Part shown: positions 23,871 through 32,643 of the stretch, piece after piece
Numbering within the stretch: the stretch's first letter is position 1
How the letters are laid out: each line of letters starts with the position of its first letter
Source of the DNA: Jatrophihabitans sp.
Lineage (GTDB): Bacteria > Actinomycetota > Actinomycetes > Mycobacteriales > Jatrophihabitantaceae
DNA: 64,000 nucleotides
Direction of reading: 5' to 3'
Assembly (NCBI GenBank): GCA_036389035.1
Contig: DASVQQ010000018.1
Location: 124,001 to 188,000 of the forward strand
Notes under the pieces: generated by a model
Databases searched by the model: none
What the model was told of the DNA's origin: nothing
The model's input: the letters and a program-made list of their open reading frames with translations, nothing else
Position numbers and translations under genes: made by a program

Positions 23871-24608
23871 TCAGACCGCCCGGCGCATGGACCGCTCGTC
23901 GAACTGCTCCTCGACGTAGAGCCCGGTCAGGTCCACGGTGTCGGCGACCCCGCGCAGCTGGACGTCCTCGTCGTCGATCCGCACTACGGTGTCGGAGTCG
24001 GCCCGGTAGGGAAACTGCTCGGTCGCGTCGTACCCCCTGGGCTTGGTCAGGCCGGAGCGCTGCTGGCGCTGCTCGCGCCGGTCGCGGTCACGCAGTGCCT
24101 GGTTGCGCAGGAACAGCAGGTAGCTGGCCAGCGAGGCGGTGAACAGCAGCGCCACCGTCCAGGCCAGCCCGCCTCCGCCGATCAGCACCCACAGCAGGCC
24201 GATGATCGTCCCGGCCGCGAGGATGGCAAGTGATCGCCGTCGGCGGGCCATCATCTGACGGCGGGCGTCGGACATGTCGGCCTTGGCGATCTGATCGGGG
24301 TACATGACTGCCTCCATGGCGGCGGGCACCGGCCGGCGGCCCGCGGGTGGAACCTGCGGCCGCGCGGGGCCGCCGGGGATGAACACTTGAGCGTGGGTGG
24401 CGCGACGGCGCCTGGGCCGGTCCTCAGCCGCGGCCGGCCGGGTGTGGGCGGTCACCGGACCGCGGCTGGACAGCGCCCGCATCGCGCCGCCGAACCGGGC
24501 GACTGAGCGCTCACCGGCCCGATCGTCCTTGCGCTTGACGAACATGGGTATCACGACGATCAGCCAGAGGACGGCGAGGACCAGCACCGTCATCGTCGGC
24601 GAAATCAT
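23871..24608 (-). CDS. sepX: SepX/GlpR divisome membrane protein
   Basis: The 245-aa protein has an N-terminal transmembrane helix (VLVLAVLWLIVVIPMFV, residues 7-23), a long Arg/Pro-rich cytoplasmic loop and two further membrane helices near residues 128-165. A charged C-terminus (TVDLTGLYVEEQFDERSMRR) follows. This matches the actinobacterial divisome factor called SepX in Streptomyces and GlpR in Corynebacterium, the membrane partner of the gephyrin-like Glp. Position next to rimJ and moeA/glp supports it, as in Mycobacterium Rv0996-Rv0994. AGGAGA lies upstream of ATG 24608. It should act in FtsZ-ring assembly. Confidence 0.8.
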   Translation of the reverse strand: MISPTMTVLVLAVLWLIVVIPMFVKRKDDRAGERSVARFGGAMRALSSRGPVTAHTRPAAAEDRPRRRRATHAQVFIPGGPARPQVPPAGRRPVPAAMEAVMYPDQIAKADMSDARRQMMARRRRSLAILAAGTIIGLLWVLIGGGGLAWTVALLFTASLASYLLFLRNQALRDRDRREQRQQRSGLTKPRGYDATEQFPYRADSDTVVRIDDEDVQLRGVADTVDLTGLYVEEQFDERSMRRAV

Positions 24609-24775
24609 CTACCATCTCCTGTCACACCTGTCACAGCTATGCAGGCAACGCTAAGACGCTGCTTCACCCGATGTCCGCAGGCGCGCCGGGTGTCAATGTC
24701 AAGTGCGGGTTTATGGTTGGCAAAAGCGGGTTCCCGGTCCGTGCGCGTCTCAAACCCGCGGCCCGGCAGGGGCGT

Positions 24776-25399
24776 TCAGCCCGGCGGCACCGGCAGGGCG
24801 CTCAGCCGGGACAGCGTGGTGCCGGTGAAGATCTCTTCGGCGGTGATGGCGTAGGACAGGTGATCGCGCCAGCCGCCGTCGATGTCGAGAAACCGCTCGT
24901 GGTAGCCCTCCTGGCGCAGCCCGAGCTTCTCCACCACCCGGATGCTGGCGTGGTTCTCGGGCCGGATGTTCACCTCGACCCGGTGCAACCGGGCCTCGGT
25001 CAGGCAGTGGTCGATGGTCAGCGCCAGCGCGGTGGGGGTGATCCCCCGTCCGGCCACCGAGGAGTCGATCCAGTAGCCCACGCTGCAGGACCGGAGCGCC
25101 CCGCGCACCACGTTGGACACGTTCAGCTGGCCGACCAGCCGGTCGCCGTAGACGATCGCGAACGGCAGCATGGTGCCGAGCCTGGCCGCCGAGCGCAGCC
25201 GCGACAGCGTCCGGTGGTACTCGGTGACCGAGTTGCGGCTCTGCCAGGACTGGCTTGAGGTCGGCTCCCACCTCGCCAGCCATTCGACATTGGCCATCCG
25301 GCTGCGGCTCCAGGCGCCGGCGTCGCGGCGGCGCAACGGCCGCAGCGTCACCGGGCCGGCCACCAGCACGGCCGGCCAGCCCGGGTGCAGCTGCGACAT
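24776..25399 (-). CDS. rimJ: RimJ-like GNAT N-acetyltransferase
   Basis: This 207-aa protein has the GNAT fold with VTLRPLRRRDAGAW at the N-terminus, VGQLNVSNVVRG and a C-terminal RPENHASIRVVEKLGLRQEG, the acetyl-CoA and RimJ/RimL signature region. The family acetylates protein N-termini, classically ribosomal protein S5. It lies 1 nt from the moeA/glp stop in the same operon, an order conserved in Mycobacterium (Rv0995). Confidence 0.9.
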   Translation of the reverse strand: MSQLHPGWPAVLVAGPVTLRPLRRRDAGAWSRSRMANVEWLARWEPTSSQSWQSRNSVTEYHRTLSRLRSAARLGTMLPFAIVYGDRLVGQLNVSNVVRGALRSCSVGYWIDSSVAGRGITPTALALTIDHCLTEARLHRVEVNIRPENHASIRVVEKLGLRQEGYHERFLDIDGGWRDHLSYAITAEEIFTGTTLSRLSALPVPPG

Positions 25400-25400
25400 C

Positions 25401-26747
25401 TCAGCGCTGGGCGAGCATCAGCGGCTGGACTGTCACCCTCGAACCCGGAACCACCTCGGTCACGTCCTCGTCGATGACCACCAGGCAGTTCGAAGCGGCC
25501 ATCGCCGCGACCAGATGCGATCCGTTGCCGCCGACCAGCGACACCGAGTACCGGCCGTCCGGCTCGCGGTGCAGCAAGCCCCGGCGGAACTGCCGCTTGC
25601 CCTCGGGGCTGTCCATCCGCTCCAGAGCCATCGCCTGGATGCTCTGCCGGTGCACGTTGCGCTTGCCCAGCAACTTGCGGATGGCGGGACGGACGAACAC
25701 CTCGAAGGACACCAGCGAGGACACCGGGTTGCCCGGCAGGCAGAAGATCGGCGTGCGCTCCCGTCCCAGTGTGCCGAAGCCCTGGGGTGAGCCCGGCTGC
25801 ATGGCGATGTTGGTGAACTCGACCGTGCCGATCTGGCTCAGCGCCTCCTTGACGATGTCGAAGGCGCCCATGCTCACCCCGCCCGAGGTGATGATCAGGT
25901 CGGCGCGCAGCAGCTGGGAGTCCAGCACGTCGAGCAGCCGGGCATGGTCGTCGGGGATGATGCCGACCCGGTAGGCGTCGGCGCCGGCGTCGCGGGCCGC
26001 GGCCGCCAGCATGTAGGAGTTGGAGTCCGACACCTCGCCGAACCCGGCCTGCTTGCCGACGTCGACCAGCTCGGAACCGGTCGAGATCACCACTACCCGG
26101 GGCCGCGGCTGCACCATCACCCGGTCGTGCCCCACGGCGGCCAGCAGCGCGATCTGCTGCGGGCCCAGGGTCGCCCCGGGCGCCAGCGCCAGCGCGCCGG
26201 CGGCCAGGTCCTCACCGGCCCGCCGGACGCACTCACCGCTGCGCACCGGCCGGTGGATCTGCACCCGGGCCACCCCGCGGTCGGTGTGCTCGAGCGGGAT
26301 GACGGCGTCGGCGCCGGGCGGGATCGGCGCGCCGGTCATGATCCGCATGCACAGTCCCGGCCCCATTCCGGACACCGACCGGGCGCCGGCCAGCACGTCA
26401 CCGACCACCGGCAACGAGATCGGCTCGGCCTCACTGGCCTGCCGCAGGTCCACCGCCCGGACCGCGTAGCCGTCCATCGCGGCGTTGTCGAAGCCGGGCA
26501 GCGGGGCGTCGGCGACCACCTCCTCGGCCAGCAGCAGCCCCTGGGCGTCCAGCAGCGCCAGCTGGATCGGGTCGATCGAGCCGATGGTCGCCAGCACCTT
26601 CTCCAACTGCTCGGCGACCGGGCGCAGGACGGGCGGGGCGGGCCGTGCGGAGCTGCCGGGCTGTGAGGGCTGCCGGCCGGCGTCGGGATCGTCGGCCGGC
26701 ACCACCGGAATGGTGTCGGTCGGCCAATCGCTGCTGCTGTCGCTCAC
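25401..26747 (-). CDS. moeA: Molybdopterin molybdotransferase MoeA / gephyrin-like Glp
   Basis: The 448-aa protein shows MoeA signatures: PGFDNAAMDGYAV, a GAPIPPGADAVIP segment, and ITSGGVSMGAFDIV with the family TSGG-S-x-G core. MoeA inserts molybdenum into adenylated molybdopterin. In actinobacteria the copy beside sepX/glpR is Glp, which has taken a role at the FtsZ ring through GlpR. The adjacency here makes the Glp function likely, with enzymatic activity possibly retained, since the catalytic loops look intact. The N-terminal 45 residues are a disordered Ser/Asp/Pro extension. Confidence 0.9.
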   Translation of the reverse strand: MSDSSSDWPTDTIPVVPADDPDAGRQPSQPGSSARPAPPVLRPVAEQLEKVLATIGSIDPIQLALLDAQGLLLAEEVVADAPLPGFDNAAMDGYAVRAVDLRQASEAEPISLPVVGDVLAGARSVSGMGPGLCMRIMTGAPIPPGADAVIPLEHTDRGVARVQIHRPVRSGECVRRAGEDLAAGALALAPGATLGPQQIALLAAVGHDRVMVQPRPRVVVISTGSELVDVGKQAGFGEVSDSNSYMLAAAARDAGADAYRVGIIPDDHARLLDVLDSQLLRADLIITSGGVSMGAFDIVKEALSQIGTVEFTNIAMQPGSPQGFGTLGRERTPIFCLPGNPVSSLVSFEVFVRPAIRKLLGKRNVHRQSIQAMALERMDSPEGKRQFRRGLLHREPDGRYSVSLVGGNGSHLVAAMAASNCLVVIDEDVTEVVPGSRVTVQPLMLAQR

Positions 26748-26787
26748 TTCGGTGCGCTCCTACGGCTCGGGCGGCGGGCGGGGCCGG

Positions 26788-27708
26788 CTACTCCAGGGTG
26801 CGGACGAATTCTGCCAACCAGCCGGAGAAGTCCGCGCCCAGCTCCGGATGTTCACACGCCAGCCGCACCACCGCGCGCAGGTAGTCCTGCCGGTCACCGG
26901 TGTCATAGCGGCGCCCGGAGAACACGACTCCGTGTATCGGAACCCCATCCTGCCCCAGCACCCGCATCGCATCGGTCAGCTCCAGCTCGCCACGCGCGCC
27001 CAGTTCGGTGCGGCGCAGCGCGTCGAAGATCCCCGGCGGCAGCACATAGCGCCCGATCACGGCCAGGTTGGACAGCGCCTCCTCCGGCTTCGGCTTCTCG
27101 ATCAGCGTCTCGATCTCGATCACGCCGTCGACGAGCTCACCGGCCGGTTTGATGCTGCCGTACAGCGAGATGAACCGGCCCTCGACCTCGATCAGCCCGA
27201 CCACGATGCCACCGGTCTCGGCCTGCAGGTCCAGCATCCGGGCCAGCAGCACGTCCCGTTCGTCGATGATGTCATCGCCCAGCAGCACCGCGAACGACTC
27301 ATCGCCCGTGAACGCCTCGGCGTAGGACACCGCGTCGCCCAGGCCGCGAGCCTCGCGCTGGCGGGTGTAGTGCATCCGGGCCAGCTCGGTCGACCGGCGG
27401 ATGCGCGAGAGCCGCTGCTTGTCACCCTTGCGCTCCAGGGCCTCCTCGATCTCCGGAGCGGCGTCGAAATGGTCCTCGATGGCCGACTTGCCCCGGCCGG
27501 TGATGATCAGGACGTCGGCCAGGCCCTCGCGGGCGGCCTCGGCGACGATGTACTCCAGGGCCGGCACGTCCACCACCGGCAACAGCTCCTTGGGCACCAC
27601 CTTGGTCGCCGGAGCGAACCGGGTGCCCAGTCCCGCCGCGGGGATGACGGCCTTGCGGGCACGCCGCCCGGTCGAGGTGGCGGGTCGGGACTGCGCGTCG
27701 GAACTCAT
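26788..27708 (-). CDS. galU: UTP-glucose-1-phosphate uridylyltransferase GalU
   Basis: The 306-aa nucleotidyltransferase starts with the nucleotide-binding AVIPAAGLGTRFAPATKVVP, followed by KELLPVVDVPALEYIV and a central VLLGDDIIDE. It makes UDP-glucose from UTP and glucose-1-phosphate for cell-wall glycans and trehalose. Length and motifs are standard for actinobacterial GalU. The start at 27708 is only 17 nt from the divergent cyclo-ligase start, so promoters of the two genes must overlap. Confidence 0.95.
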   Translation of the reverse strand: MSSDAQSRPATSTGRRARKAVIPAAGLGTRFAPATKVVPKELLPVVDVPALEYIVAEAAREGLADVLIITGRGKSAIEDHFDAAPEIEEALERKGDKQRLSRIRRSTELARMHYTRQREARGLGDAVSYAEAFTGDESFAVLLGDDIIDERDVLLARMLDLQAETGGIVVGLIEVEGRFISLYGSIKPAGELVDGVIEIETLIEKPKPEEALSNLAVIGRYVLPPGIFDALRRTELGARGELELTDAMRVLGQDGVPIHGVVFSGRRYDTGDRQDYLRAVVRLACEHPELGADFSGWLAEFVRTLE

Positions 27709-27725
27709 ACAGCGAGACTAGTCAG

Positions 27726-28277
27726 GTGACTGACAAAACCGCGCTGCGCTCGATCGTCGCGGCGGCGCGGGCGGCGCGGAGCGAGCGGCAGCGCCTTGAA
27801 GACCGGGCCGCGATCCGCGCGCATGTGCTGGCGGGCTGCCGGGGCGGGCGGGTGCGGCCGGGCAGCCTGATCGCGGCGTACGAGCCGCTGCGCACCGAGC
27901 CGGGCTCGACCGAGCTGCTCGCCGCGCTCACCGGCGAGGGCCACCGGGTGATCGTGCCGGTCACGCTGGCCGATCGGGACCTGGACTGGACCGGCTGGAG
28001 CCCGACCGGCGAGCCCGGACCCCGGCTCGGCTTGGACGCGATCGCCGCCGCGGCGCTGGTGCTGGTCCCGGCGTTCGCCGTCGATCCCGCCGGTCACCGC
28101 CTCGGCCGCGGCGGCGGCTCCTACGATCGGGCGCTCGCCAGGCTGCCGGCCGGCACGCCGGTGGCCGCACTGCTCTATCGCGAGGAAGTGCTGCCCGAGG
28201 TCCCCGTCGAGAGCTGGGATCTGCCGGTCAGCTCGGTCGTGACCCCGGACGGCTGGCTCGACCTGGCTGCCCGCTGA
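27726..28277 (+). CDS. 5-formyltetrahydrofolate cyclo-ligase
   Basis: This 183-aa enzyme converts 5-formyl-THF to 5,10-methenyl-THF with ATP. The diagnostic GHRLGRGGGSYDRAL motif (residues 119-133) contains the glycine-rich folate/ATP loop, and an N-terminal Arg-rich helix precedes it. The start is GTG 27726, 17 nt from divergent galU. The same divergent pair occurs in Mycobacterium (Rv0992c/Rv0993). Confidence 0.95.
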   Translation: MTDKTALRSIVAAARAARSERQRLEDRAAIRAHVLAGCRGGRVRPGSLIAAYEPLRTEPGSTELLAALTGEGHRVIVPVTLADRDLDWTGWSPTGEPGPRLGLDAIAAAALVLVPAFAVDPAGHRLGRGGGSYDRALARLPAGTPVAALLYREEVLPEVPVESWDLPVSSVVTPDGWLDLAAR

Positions 28278-28331
28278 GCGCTCGGACGCAGGACCCGAGT
28301 GGACGGCGGAATGATCCATGACGCACCATTG

Positions 28332-28358
28332 TTGGCAGTCACCGGACGAGAGTGCTAA
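28332..28358 (+). promoter_or_regulatory. CIRCE element (HrcA operator)
   Basis: TTGGCAGTC, then a 9-nt spacer, then GAGTGCTAA. The CIRCE consensus is TTAGCACTC-N9-GAGTGCTAA, so the right half is perfect, the left half matches 7 of 9, and the spacing is exact. It lies 42 nt upstream of the FmdB-type zinc-ribbon gene. In M. tuberculosis the homologue Rv0991c (Ruc) belongs to the HrcA regulon, which independently supports the call. Confidence 0.85.
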
Positions 28359-28399
28359 GTCCGCTGGAACCCGCGCCACGTGAAGGAGCTCCAACACCC

Positions 28400-28798
28400 A
28401 TGCCGACGTACCAATACGCCTGTACCAGCGACCAGTGCGGACTGCGTTTCGAGCGGGTTCAGAGCTTCACCGATCCCGCCGTCAGCCAGTGCCCGGACTG
28501 CAGCGAGCGGGTGCGCAAGGTGTACGGCTCGGTGGGCGTGGTGTTCAAGGGGTCCGGTTTCTACCGCAACGACAGCCGGGACGCCAAGAACGGCGCCAAC
28601 GCCAAGTCCGACTCCGACGGCGCGGCTGCCAAGAACGGCGCCGAGAGCAAGGACGGCAAGAGCGAGGCGGCCAAGAGCGACACCGGTTCAGGCTCGGCCA
28701 AGTCGGCCGACTCCCCGAGTGCCGGCAAGGGTTCGGGCGAGTCGTCCGCCAAGAGCAAAGCCGAGTCCGCCAAGCCGGCCGCCACCGTCGCAAGCTGA
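28400..28798 (+). CDS. ruc: Ruc-like redox-regulated chaperone factor (FmdB zinc ribbon plus disordered tail)
   Basis: The 132-aa product begins MPTYQYACTSDQCGLRF and contains CPDC: two cysteine pairs forming an FmdB-type zinc ribbon (residues 1-50). The tail is about 80 residues rich in Lys, Ser, Gly, Ala and Asp and predicted to be disordered. This is the architecture of mycobacterial Ruc (Rv0991c), an oxidation-activated factor that prevents aggregation and cooperates with Hsp70. ATG 28400 follows AAGGAG. The upstream CIRCE element implies heat induction by HrcA release. The neighbour is the cyclo-ligase, as in Mycobacterium. Confidence 0.85.
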   Translation: MPTYQYACTSDQCGLRFERVQSFTDPAVSQCPDCSERVRKVYGSVGVVFKGSGFYRNDSRDAKNGANAKSDSDGAAAKNGAESKDGKSEAAKSDTGSGSAKSADSPSAGKGSGESSAKSKAESAKPAATVAS

Positions 28799-28916
28799 GC
28801 ACGCCCGCCCCTGAGCCGTCCAGCTGGGTCCTCGCCGGCTGTGGACGGCGGCGCGGTTGTCCACAGATTGACCATCGCCGGTGTCCCGGGCCGGCCCGCC
28901 GGTCCACGCTCGGGTC

Positions 28917-29585
28917 ATGGTCCTCGTCCTATCCCGGCTCCGCCTAGCCGGACTCCTGCAGGTCCTGGCGGGCTGGCCCCGCCGGGTCGCCGCCGCCCTC
29001 TGCCTGGTGCTGGCCGTGCTGTCCGCGCTGTCCTCGCGCGCCGTGCCCGCCCCGCAGCCCCGGTCACCCGTGCTCGTGACTACCAAGCCCTTGCCGCCCG
29101 GCACGGTGCTGGCAGTCACCGACCTGGCGGCGGTGCTCTGGCCGGCTGCCATCGTGCCGGCTGCCGCGGTCGGCCGGCTCTCCGACGCGGTCGGGCACAC
29201 CGTGGGCGCCGCCATGAGCCGCGGCGAGCCACTCACTGCCACCCGGTTGCTGGACACCGGCATCTCGGCGGCCCTGGCGCCCGGTCAGGTGGCCCTGACG
29301 ATCAGCCTGGCCGGCAGTGACCAGGCGGCCATCCTGCAGGCCGGCGCCCTGATCGACCTGTACGCCGCAAGCGCCGACGCCTTGATCTCGGGCAGCCCGT
29401 CGCCGGGCGGCGGCCACCGGGTCGGCGCCGGTCTCAGGGTGCTTGCCGTCGTGCCGCCCCCGGCTGATCCGGCCAGCGGCAGCGGCGGCTCGAGCCTGGT
29501 GATCGCCGCGGACCGTGCCACCGCGGCCCGGTTCGCCGGCCGTCCGGCGGGGCAATTCCTCGCTAGCCTGGTGCCGCCGTCATGA
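28917..29585 (+). CDS. SAF-domain (CpaB/RcpC-like) membrane protein
   Basis: After an N-terminal membrane helix (VAAALCLVLAVLSALSSRAV) comes a SAF domain: VLVTTKPLPPGTVLAVTDLA and later MSRGEPLTATRLLD. This arrangement is found in CpaB/RcpC proteins of Flp/Tad pilus assembly and in related periplasmic proteins. No pilus genes are next to it, so its role is uncertain; solitary actinobacterial copies are common. ATG 28917 is taken as start, and GTG-type starts slightly upstream are possible. Confidence 0.75.
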   Translation: MVLVLSRLRLAGLLQVLAGWPRRVAAALCLVLAVLSALSSRAVPAPQPRSPVLVTTKPLPPGTVLAVTDLAAVLWPAAIVPAAAVGRLSDAVGHTVGAAMSRGEPLTATRLLDTGISAALAPGQVALTISLAGSDQAAILQAGALIDLYAASADALISGSPSPGGGHRVGAGLRVLAVVPPPADPASGSGGSSLVIAADRATAARFAGRPAGQFLASLVPPS

Positions 29586-29642
29586 GGCCGCGCGCCGCAT
29601 CGAACGCCGAGCGTGCTCCGGCTTCCCATGAGAGGGGTGGGC

Positions 29643-30083
29643 ATGCTCAAAGGATTCCGCGACTTCGTGATGCGGGGCAATATCGTCGATCTGGCGATCG
29701 CCGTGGTGATCGGCACCGCCTTCGCCAAGGTGGTGGACACCATGGTCTCGTCGATCGTCACGCCGATCCTCAACGCGCTGCCCGGCGTGTCGGTGAACGG
29801 GCTCAGCTTCGCCATCAGGGGTGGGGAGCTCGCGGACAAGACCACCATCGACTTCTCGACGATCATCACCTCGATCATCGTGTTCGTGCTGACCGCGGCC
29901 GTCGTGTACTTCGTGTTCGTGGTGCCGATGGCCAGGATCCAGCAGCGTCGGGCCAGCGGGCTGACCCCAGAGCCGGAGGCGGTCCCCGAAGCCACCTTGC
30001 TGCTGCGCGAGATCCGGGACGCGCTAGGCGCCCGGCCGTCCGACGGCACCGCGGGGCCGACGCCGCTGCATCCCCAGCTCTGA
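29643..30083 (+). CDS. mscL: Large-conductance mechanosensitive channel MscL
   Basis: The 146-aa protein shows the MscL layout: an amphipathic N-terminal helix MLKGFRDFVMRGN, TM1 VDLAIAVVIGTAFAKVVDTM, a periplasmic loop and TM2 IITSIIVFVLTAAVVYFVFV, then a cytoplasmic helix LLLREIRDAL. It releases solutes on osmotic downshock. ATG 29643 is chosen because the family starts with MxKGFxxF, and a G-rich site lies before it. The C-terminus is extended by Pro/Glu residues. Confidence 0.95.
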   Translation: MLKGFRDFVMRGNIVDLAIAVVIGTAFAKVVDTMVSSIVTPILNALPGVSVNGLSFAIRGGELADKTTIDFSTIITSIIVFVLTAAVVYFVFVVPMARIQQRRASGLTPEPEAVPEATLLLREIRDALGARPSDGTAGPTPLHPQL

Positions 30084-30170
30084 CAGACCCGGCGCAGCGG
30101 CGGTGGTTCAGACGCCGGCGCGGCGGTTCAGGCGCCGGCGCGGCGGTGAAGGACCCGGCACGGTGGCGGT

Positions 30171-30386
30171 TCAGTCGTGGTGCGGCGGCCGCTCGGCCAG
30201 GTACCAGTCATCGCCGTACTCAGCGGGCCCGTCACCCCAGCCGAGATCACGCTCGTCGGTGGAGCGCTGGGGCGCCAGATCCTCCCCCGGCTGGCGGGCG
30301 GGGGTTGCCGAAGGCAATGATGGAGCCTGAAGTGTTTCGCTGTCAGAGGACTCGGGGGGTTGCTGACTGTGCTTCGACTCGGCCAC
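30171..30386 (-). CDS. Small acidic hypothetical protein, 71 aa
   Basis: A conserved-looking actinobacterial small protein. It has a polar disordered N-terminus and a C-terminal DLGWGDGPAEYGDDWYLAER followed by PPHHD. The pattern of an acidic core ending in an (E/R)RPPH tail recurs in many actinobacterial genomes, with no known function. It is transcribed towards mscL and divergently from the MT0933-like gene. Confidence 0.65.
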   Translation of the reverse strand: MAESKHSQQPPESSDSETLQAPSLPSATPARQPGEDLAPQRSTDERDLGWGDGPAEYGDDWYLAERPPHHD

Positions 30387-30435
30387 CCCACCAGTGTGCC
30401 CGTTCTGTTCTGAACATCACGAGGAGGCCAAATCC

Positions 30436-30921
30436 ATGTTGGACAAGTTGAAGAAGATGGCGGACCAGGCGAAGGAGAAGGCCGGCCCGATGGCCCAGCA
30501 GGCCAAGGAGAAGGCCGGCCCGATGGCTGGACAGGCCAAGGAGAAGGCCACTGAGCTGGCCAGCAAGGCGGCTCCGGCAGTGTCCCAGGGCGTCGGCAAG
30601 GCAGCCGGCAGCATCGACAAGGCCACCAAGGGCCGCTACACCGAGAAGATCGACAAGGTGCAGGGCGCCGTTCAGCAGACCGCCCAGAAGGTCGGCGACA
30701 AATCAGCCGGCACCGGCACCGCCGGCGCCGCTGGCACCAGCCCGACGACCAACCTCGGCGGACCTGACACGGTTCTCAGCGAGCCGGTGTCCCCGGTAGT
30801 GATCCCCGCCGAGCCGGTGATCACCCCGACGCCGCCGGCGGGCTCGGTCTATGACCCCGACCCGGTCATCGACACGCCGTCGCCCCTCGACGAGACCCCT
30901 GAGGACAAGCCGAGGATCTGA
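30436..30921 (+). CDS. MT0933-type antitoxin-like protein
   Basis: The 161-aa product begins MLDKLKKMADQAKEKAGPMA, followed by near-identical QAKEKAGPMA/G repeats. It then has GVGKAAGSIDKATKGRYTEK, the MT0933/Rv0909 antitoxin-like signature. A Pro/Thr-rich tail follows. In M. tuberculosis Rv0909 pairs with toxin Rv0910, but here no toxin of that type follows, so the role may be that of an orphan or stress protein. ATG 30436 has AGGAGG upstream. The stop overlaps the moaD start (TGATG), giving translational coupling. Confidence 0.8.
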   Translation: MLDKLKKMADQAKEKAGPMAQQAKEKAGPMAGQAKEKATELASKAAPAVSQGVGKAAGSIDKATKGRYTEKIDKVQGAVQQTAQKVGDKSAGTGTAGAAGTSPTTNLGGPDTVLSEPVSPVVIPAEPVITPTPPAGSVYDPDPVIDTPSPLDETPEDKPRI

Positions 30922-31163
30922 TGCCATCCCAGGTCACCGTCCGGTACTGGGCAGGAGCCCGCCGGGCGGCTGGCCTGGCATCAGAAGTGCTGTCCGCCGG
31001 CACCCTCGCCGAGTTGTTGAGCCAGCTGCAGGCTCGACCGGGGCTGGCGGAGGTGGTCGCGGCCAGCTCGGTGCTGGTCGATGAGGTCCGTCCGAGCCGC
31101 GACGACCAGCCGCTGGCCGCCGGGACGGTGGTCGACATCCTGCCGCCGTTCGCCGGCGGTTGA
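30921..31163 (+). CDS. moaD: MoaD/ThiS-family sulfur carrier
   Basis: An 80-aa beta-grasp protein ending FAGG, the C-terminal Gly-Gly that is adenylated and thiocarboxylated. It is the small subunit of molybdopterin synthase, with MoaE encoded on the opposite strand 65 nt away. It overlaps the upstream antitoxin-like gene by 1 nt. The region between it and moaE contains two GGCAGTCGACCTAT repeats of unknown meaning. Confidence 0.9.
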   Translation: MPSQVTVRYWAGARRAAGLASEVLSAGTLAELLSQLQARPGLAEVVAASSVLVDEVRPSRDDQPLAAGTVVDILPPFAGG

Positions 31164-31228
31164 GCCCCAAGTAGCGCGGCTACGGTTCAGAGGCAGTCGA
31201 CCTATTCAAGGGCAGTCGACCTATCCGG

Positions 31229-31648
31229 TCAGGGGCAGTTGACCCATTCGTCGGTGCCGTCGGCGAAGACCTGGCGCTTCCAGATCGGCAGCCGGGCCTT
31301 CACCTCGTCCACCAGCCGCTGGCAGCTGTCGAAGGCCTGCTTGCGGTGCGCGGCCGTCACCGAGGCGGCCAGCGCCACGTCGCCGATCTTCAGCACGCCG
31401 ATCCGGTGGCTGACCGCCACCGCGAGCACCGCCGGGTCAGCGGCGATCTCTTCCGCGACCTGGCGCAGGATGCCCGCGGCACTCGGATGCGAGGTGTACT
31501 CCAGCTCCAGCACCGTCCGGCCGTGGTCGTGATCGCGGACCACCCCGCAGAAACTGACGTCAGCGCCGGCCGCGGCGTCCCGGGTGGCAGCCGCATGGGC
31601 GTTCACGTCGAGCGGGGACTCGGTGACCTCGGCGATCCGGACCTTCAT
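31229..31648 (-). CDS. moaE: Molybdopterin synthase catalytic subunit MoaE
   Basis: The 139-aa protein has FCGVVRDHDHGRTVLELEY at residues 33-51 and the catalytic-lysine segment LPIWKRQVFADGT near 125, diagnostic of MoaE. It transfers sulfur from MoaD thiocarboxylate to precursor Z. The start overlaps the mog stop by 4 nt... its own promoter lies upstream with moaC-mog-moaE reading as one operon in that order. Confidence 0.95.
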   Translation of the reverse strand: MKVRIAEVTESPLDVNAHAAATRDAAAGADVSFCGVVRDHDHGRTVLELEYTSHPSAAGILRQVAEEIAADPAVLAVAVSHRIGVLKIGDVALAASVTAAHRKQAFDSCQRLVDEVKARLPIWKRQVFADGTDEWVNCP

Positions 31649-32145
31649 ACCCCGCCTCCCGGTCGGTGGTCGCCACCGGACGCCTGATCCAGCAGGTGGC
31701 CCACCAGCGGCTGCAGCACCGCCAACCCGTCCCGCACCCCGCCGGGCGAGCCCGGCAGCGTCACCACCAGCGCGTCCCCGATCAGGCCGGCCACCCCGCG
31801 CGAGAGCACGGCGGTGGGCACCTGCTCGACATTCGCCGCCCGGATCCGCTCAGCGATTCCCGGGATGTCGCGCTCGATCATCGGCCCGACCGCTTCCGGC
31901 GTGACATCGGTGGGACTCAAGCCGGTTCCGCCGGTGGTCAGCACCAGCCGGGCGCCGTCGGCCAGCACCTGGCGCAACGCCTTCTGGATCAGGGCGACGT
32001 CATCGGGCACCACCAGTTTGGCCAGCACGTCATAGCCCCAGTCCCGCAACGTCTCGGCCAGCAGCCGGCCGGAGTCGTCCGGGCGGTCCCCGGCGGCGGA
32101 CCGGTTGGAGCAGGTGATCACCGCCGCCCCGATGGATGCGGTCAT
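31645..32145 (-). CDS. mog: Molybdopterin adenylyltransferase (MoaB/Mog)
   Basis: The 166-aa protein starts [20 protein letters not shown] and contains [20 protein letters not shown], the TGGTG substrate-binding motif of MoaB/MogA. It adenylates molybdopterin before metal insertion by MoeA. ATG 32145 overlaps the moaC stop by 4 nt, and its own stop overlaps moaE by 4 nt, giving a tight three-gene operon. A longer upstream frame is a shadow of moaC. Confidence 0.95.
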   Translation of the reverse strand: MTASIGAAVITCSNRSAAGDRPDDSGRLLAETLRDWGYDVLAKLVVPDDVALIQKALRQVLADGARLVLTTGGTGLSPTDVTPEAVGPMIERDIPGIAERIRAANVEQVPTAVLSRGVAGLIGDALVVTLPGSPGGVRDGLAVLQPLVGHLLDQASGGDHRPGGGV

Positions 32146-32615
32146 GGCGAGTTCCGGTCCCAATCGCCGCGCCGGCCGCCGGCCTTGTGCTCCAGCCTGA
32201 TGTCGGTCAGCACCGCCGCGCGGTCGACAGCCTTCACCATGTCGTACAAGGCCAAACCAGCCGTGACCACCGAGGTCAGCGCCTCCATCTCGACCCCGGT
32301 GCGATCGGCGGTGCGCACCGTGGCGGTGATCCGGACCCGGTCGGCGTCCAGGTCCAGGTCCACCGTCACGCCGTGGATCGCCACCGGATGGCACAGCGGG
32401 ATCAGCTCCGGGGTCCGCTTGGCCGCGGCGATCCCGGCGATCCGGGCCACCGCGAGCGCGTCACCCTTGGGCAGGCCGTCGGCTCGCAGCAGATCGATCA
32501 CCTCGGCCGTGGTCCGGAACACCCCCGAGGCGGTGGCTTCCCGCACGCTGACCTGCTTGGCCGAGACGTCCACCATCCGGGCAGTGCCGCTGGCGTCGAC
32601 ATGGGTCAGTTCCAC
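32142..32615 (-). CDS. moaC: Cyclic pyranopterin monophosphate synthase MoaC
   Basis: The 157-aa enzyme has [18 protein letters not shown], the PLCHP motif ([11 protein letters not shown]) and [10 protein letters not shown], with the KAVDR segment at the end. These are the catalytic signatures of MoaC, which converts 3',8-cyclo-GTP made by MoaA into precursor Z. It is first in the moaC-mog-moaE operon; moaA is not in this window. Confidence 0.95.
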   Translation of the reverse strand: MELTHVDASGTARMVDVSAKQVSVREATASGVFRTTAEVIDLLRADGLPKGDALAVARIAGIAAAKRTPELIPLCHPVAIHGVTVDLDLDADRVRITATVRTADRTGVEMEALTSVVTAGLALYDMVKAVDRAAVLTDIRLEHKAGGRRGDWDRNSP

Positions 32616-32643
32616 CCCGCCAGCCTATCCGCGCCGGCCACGC

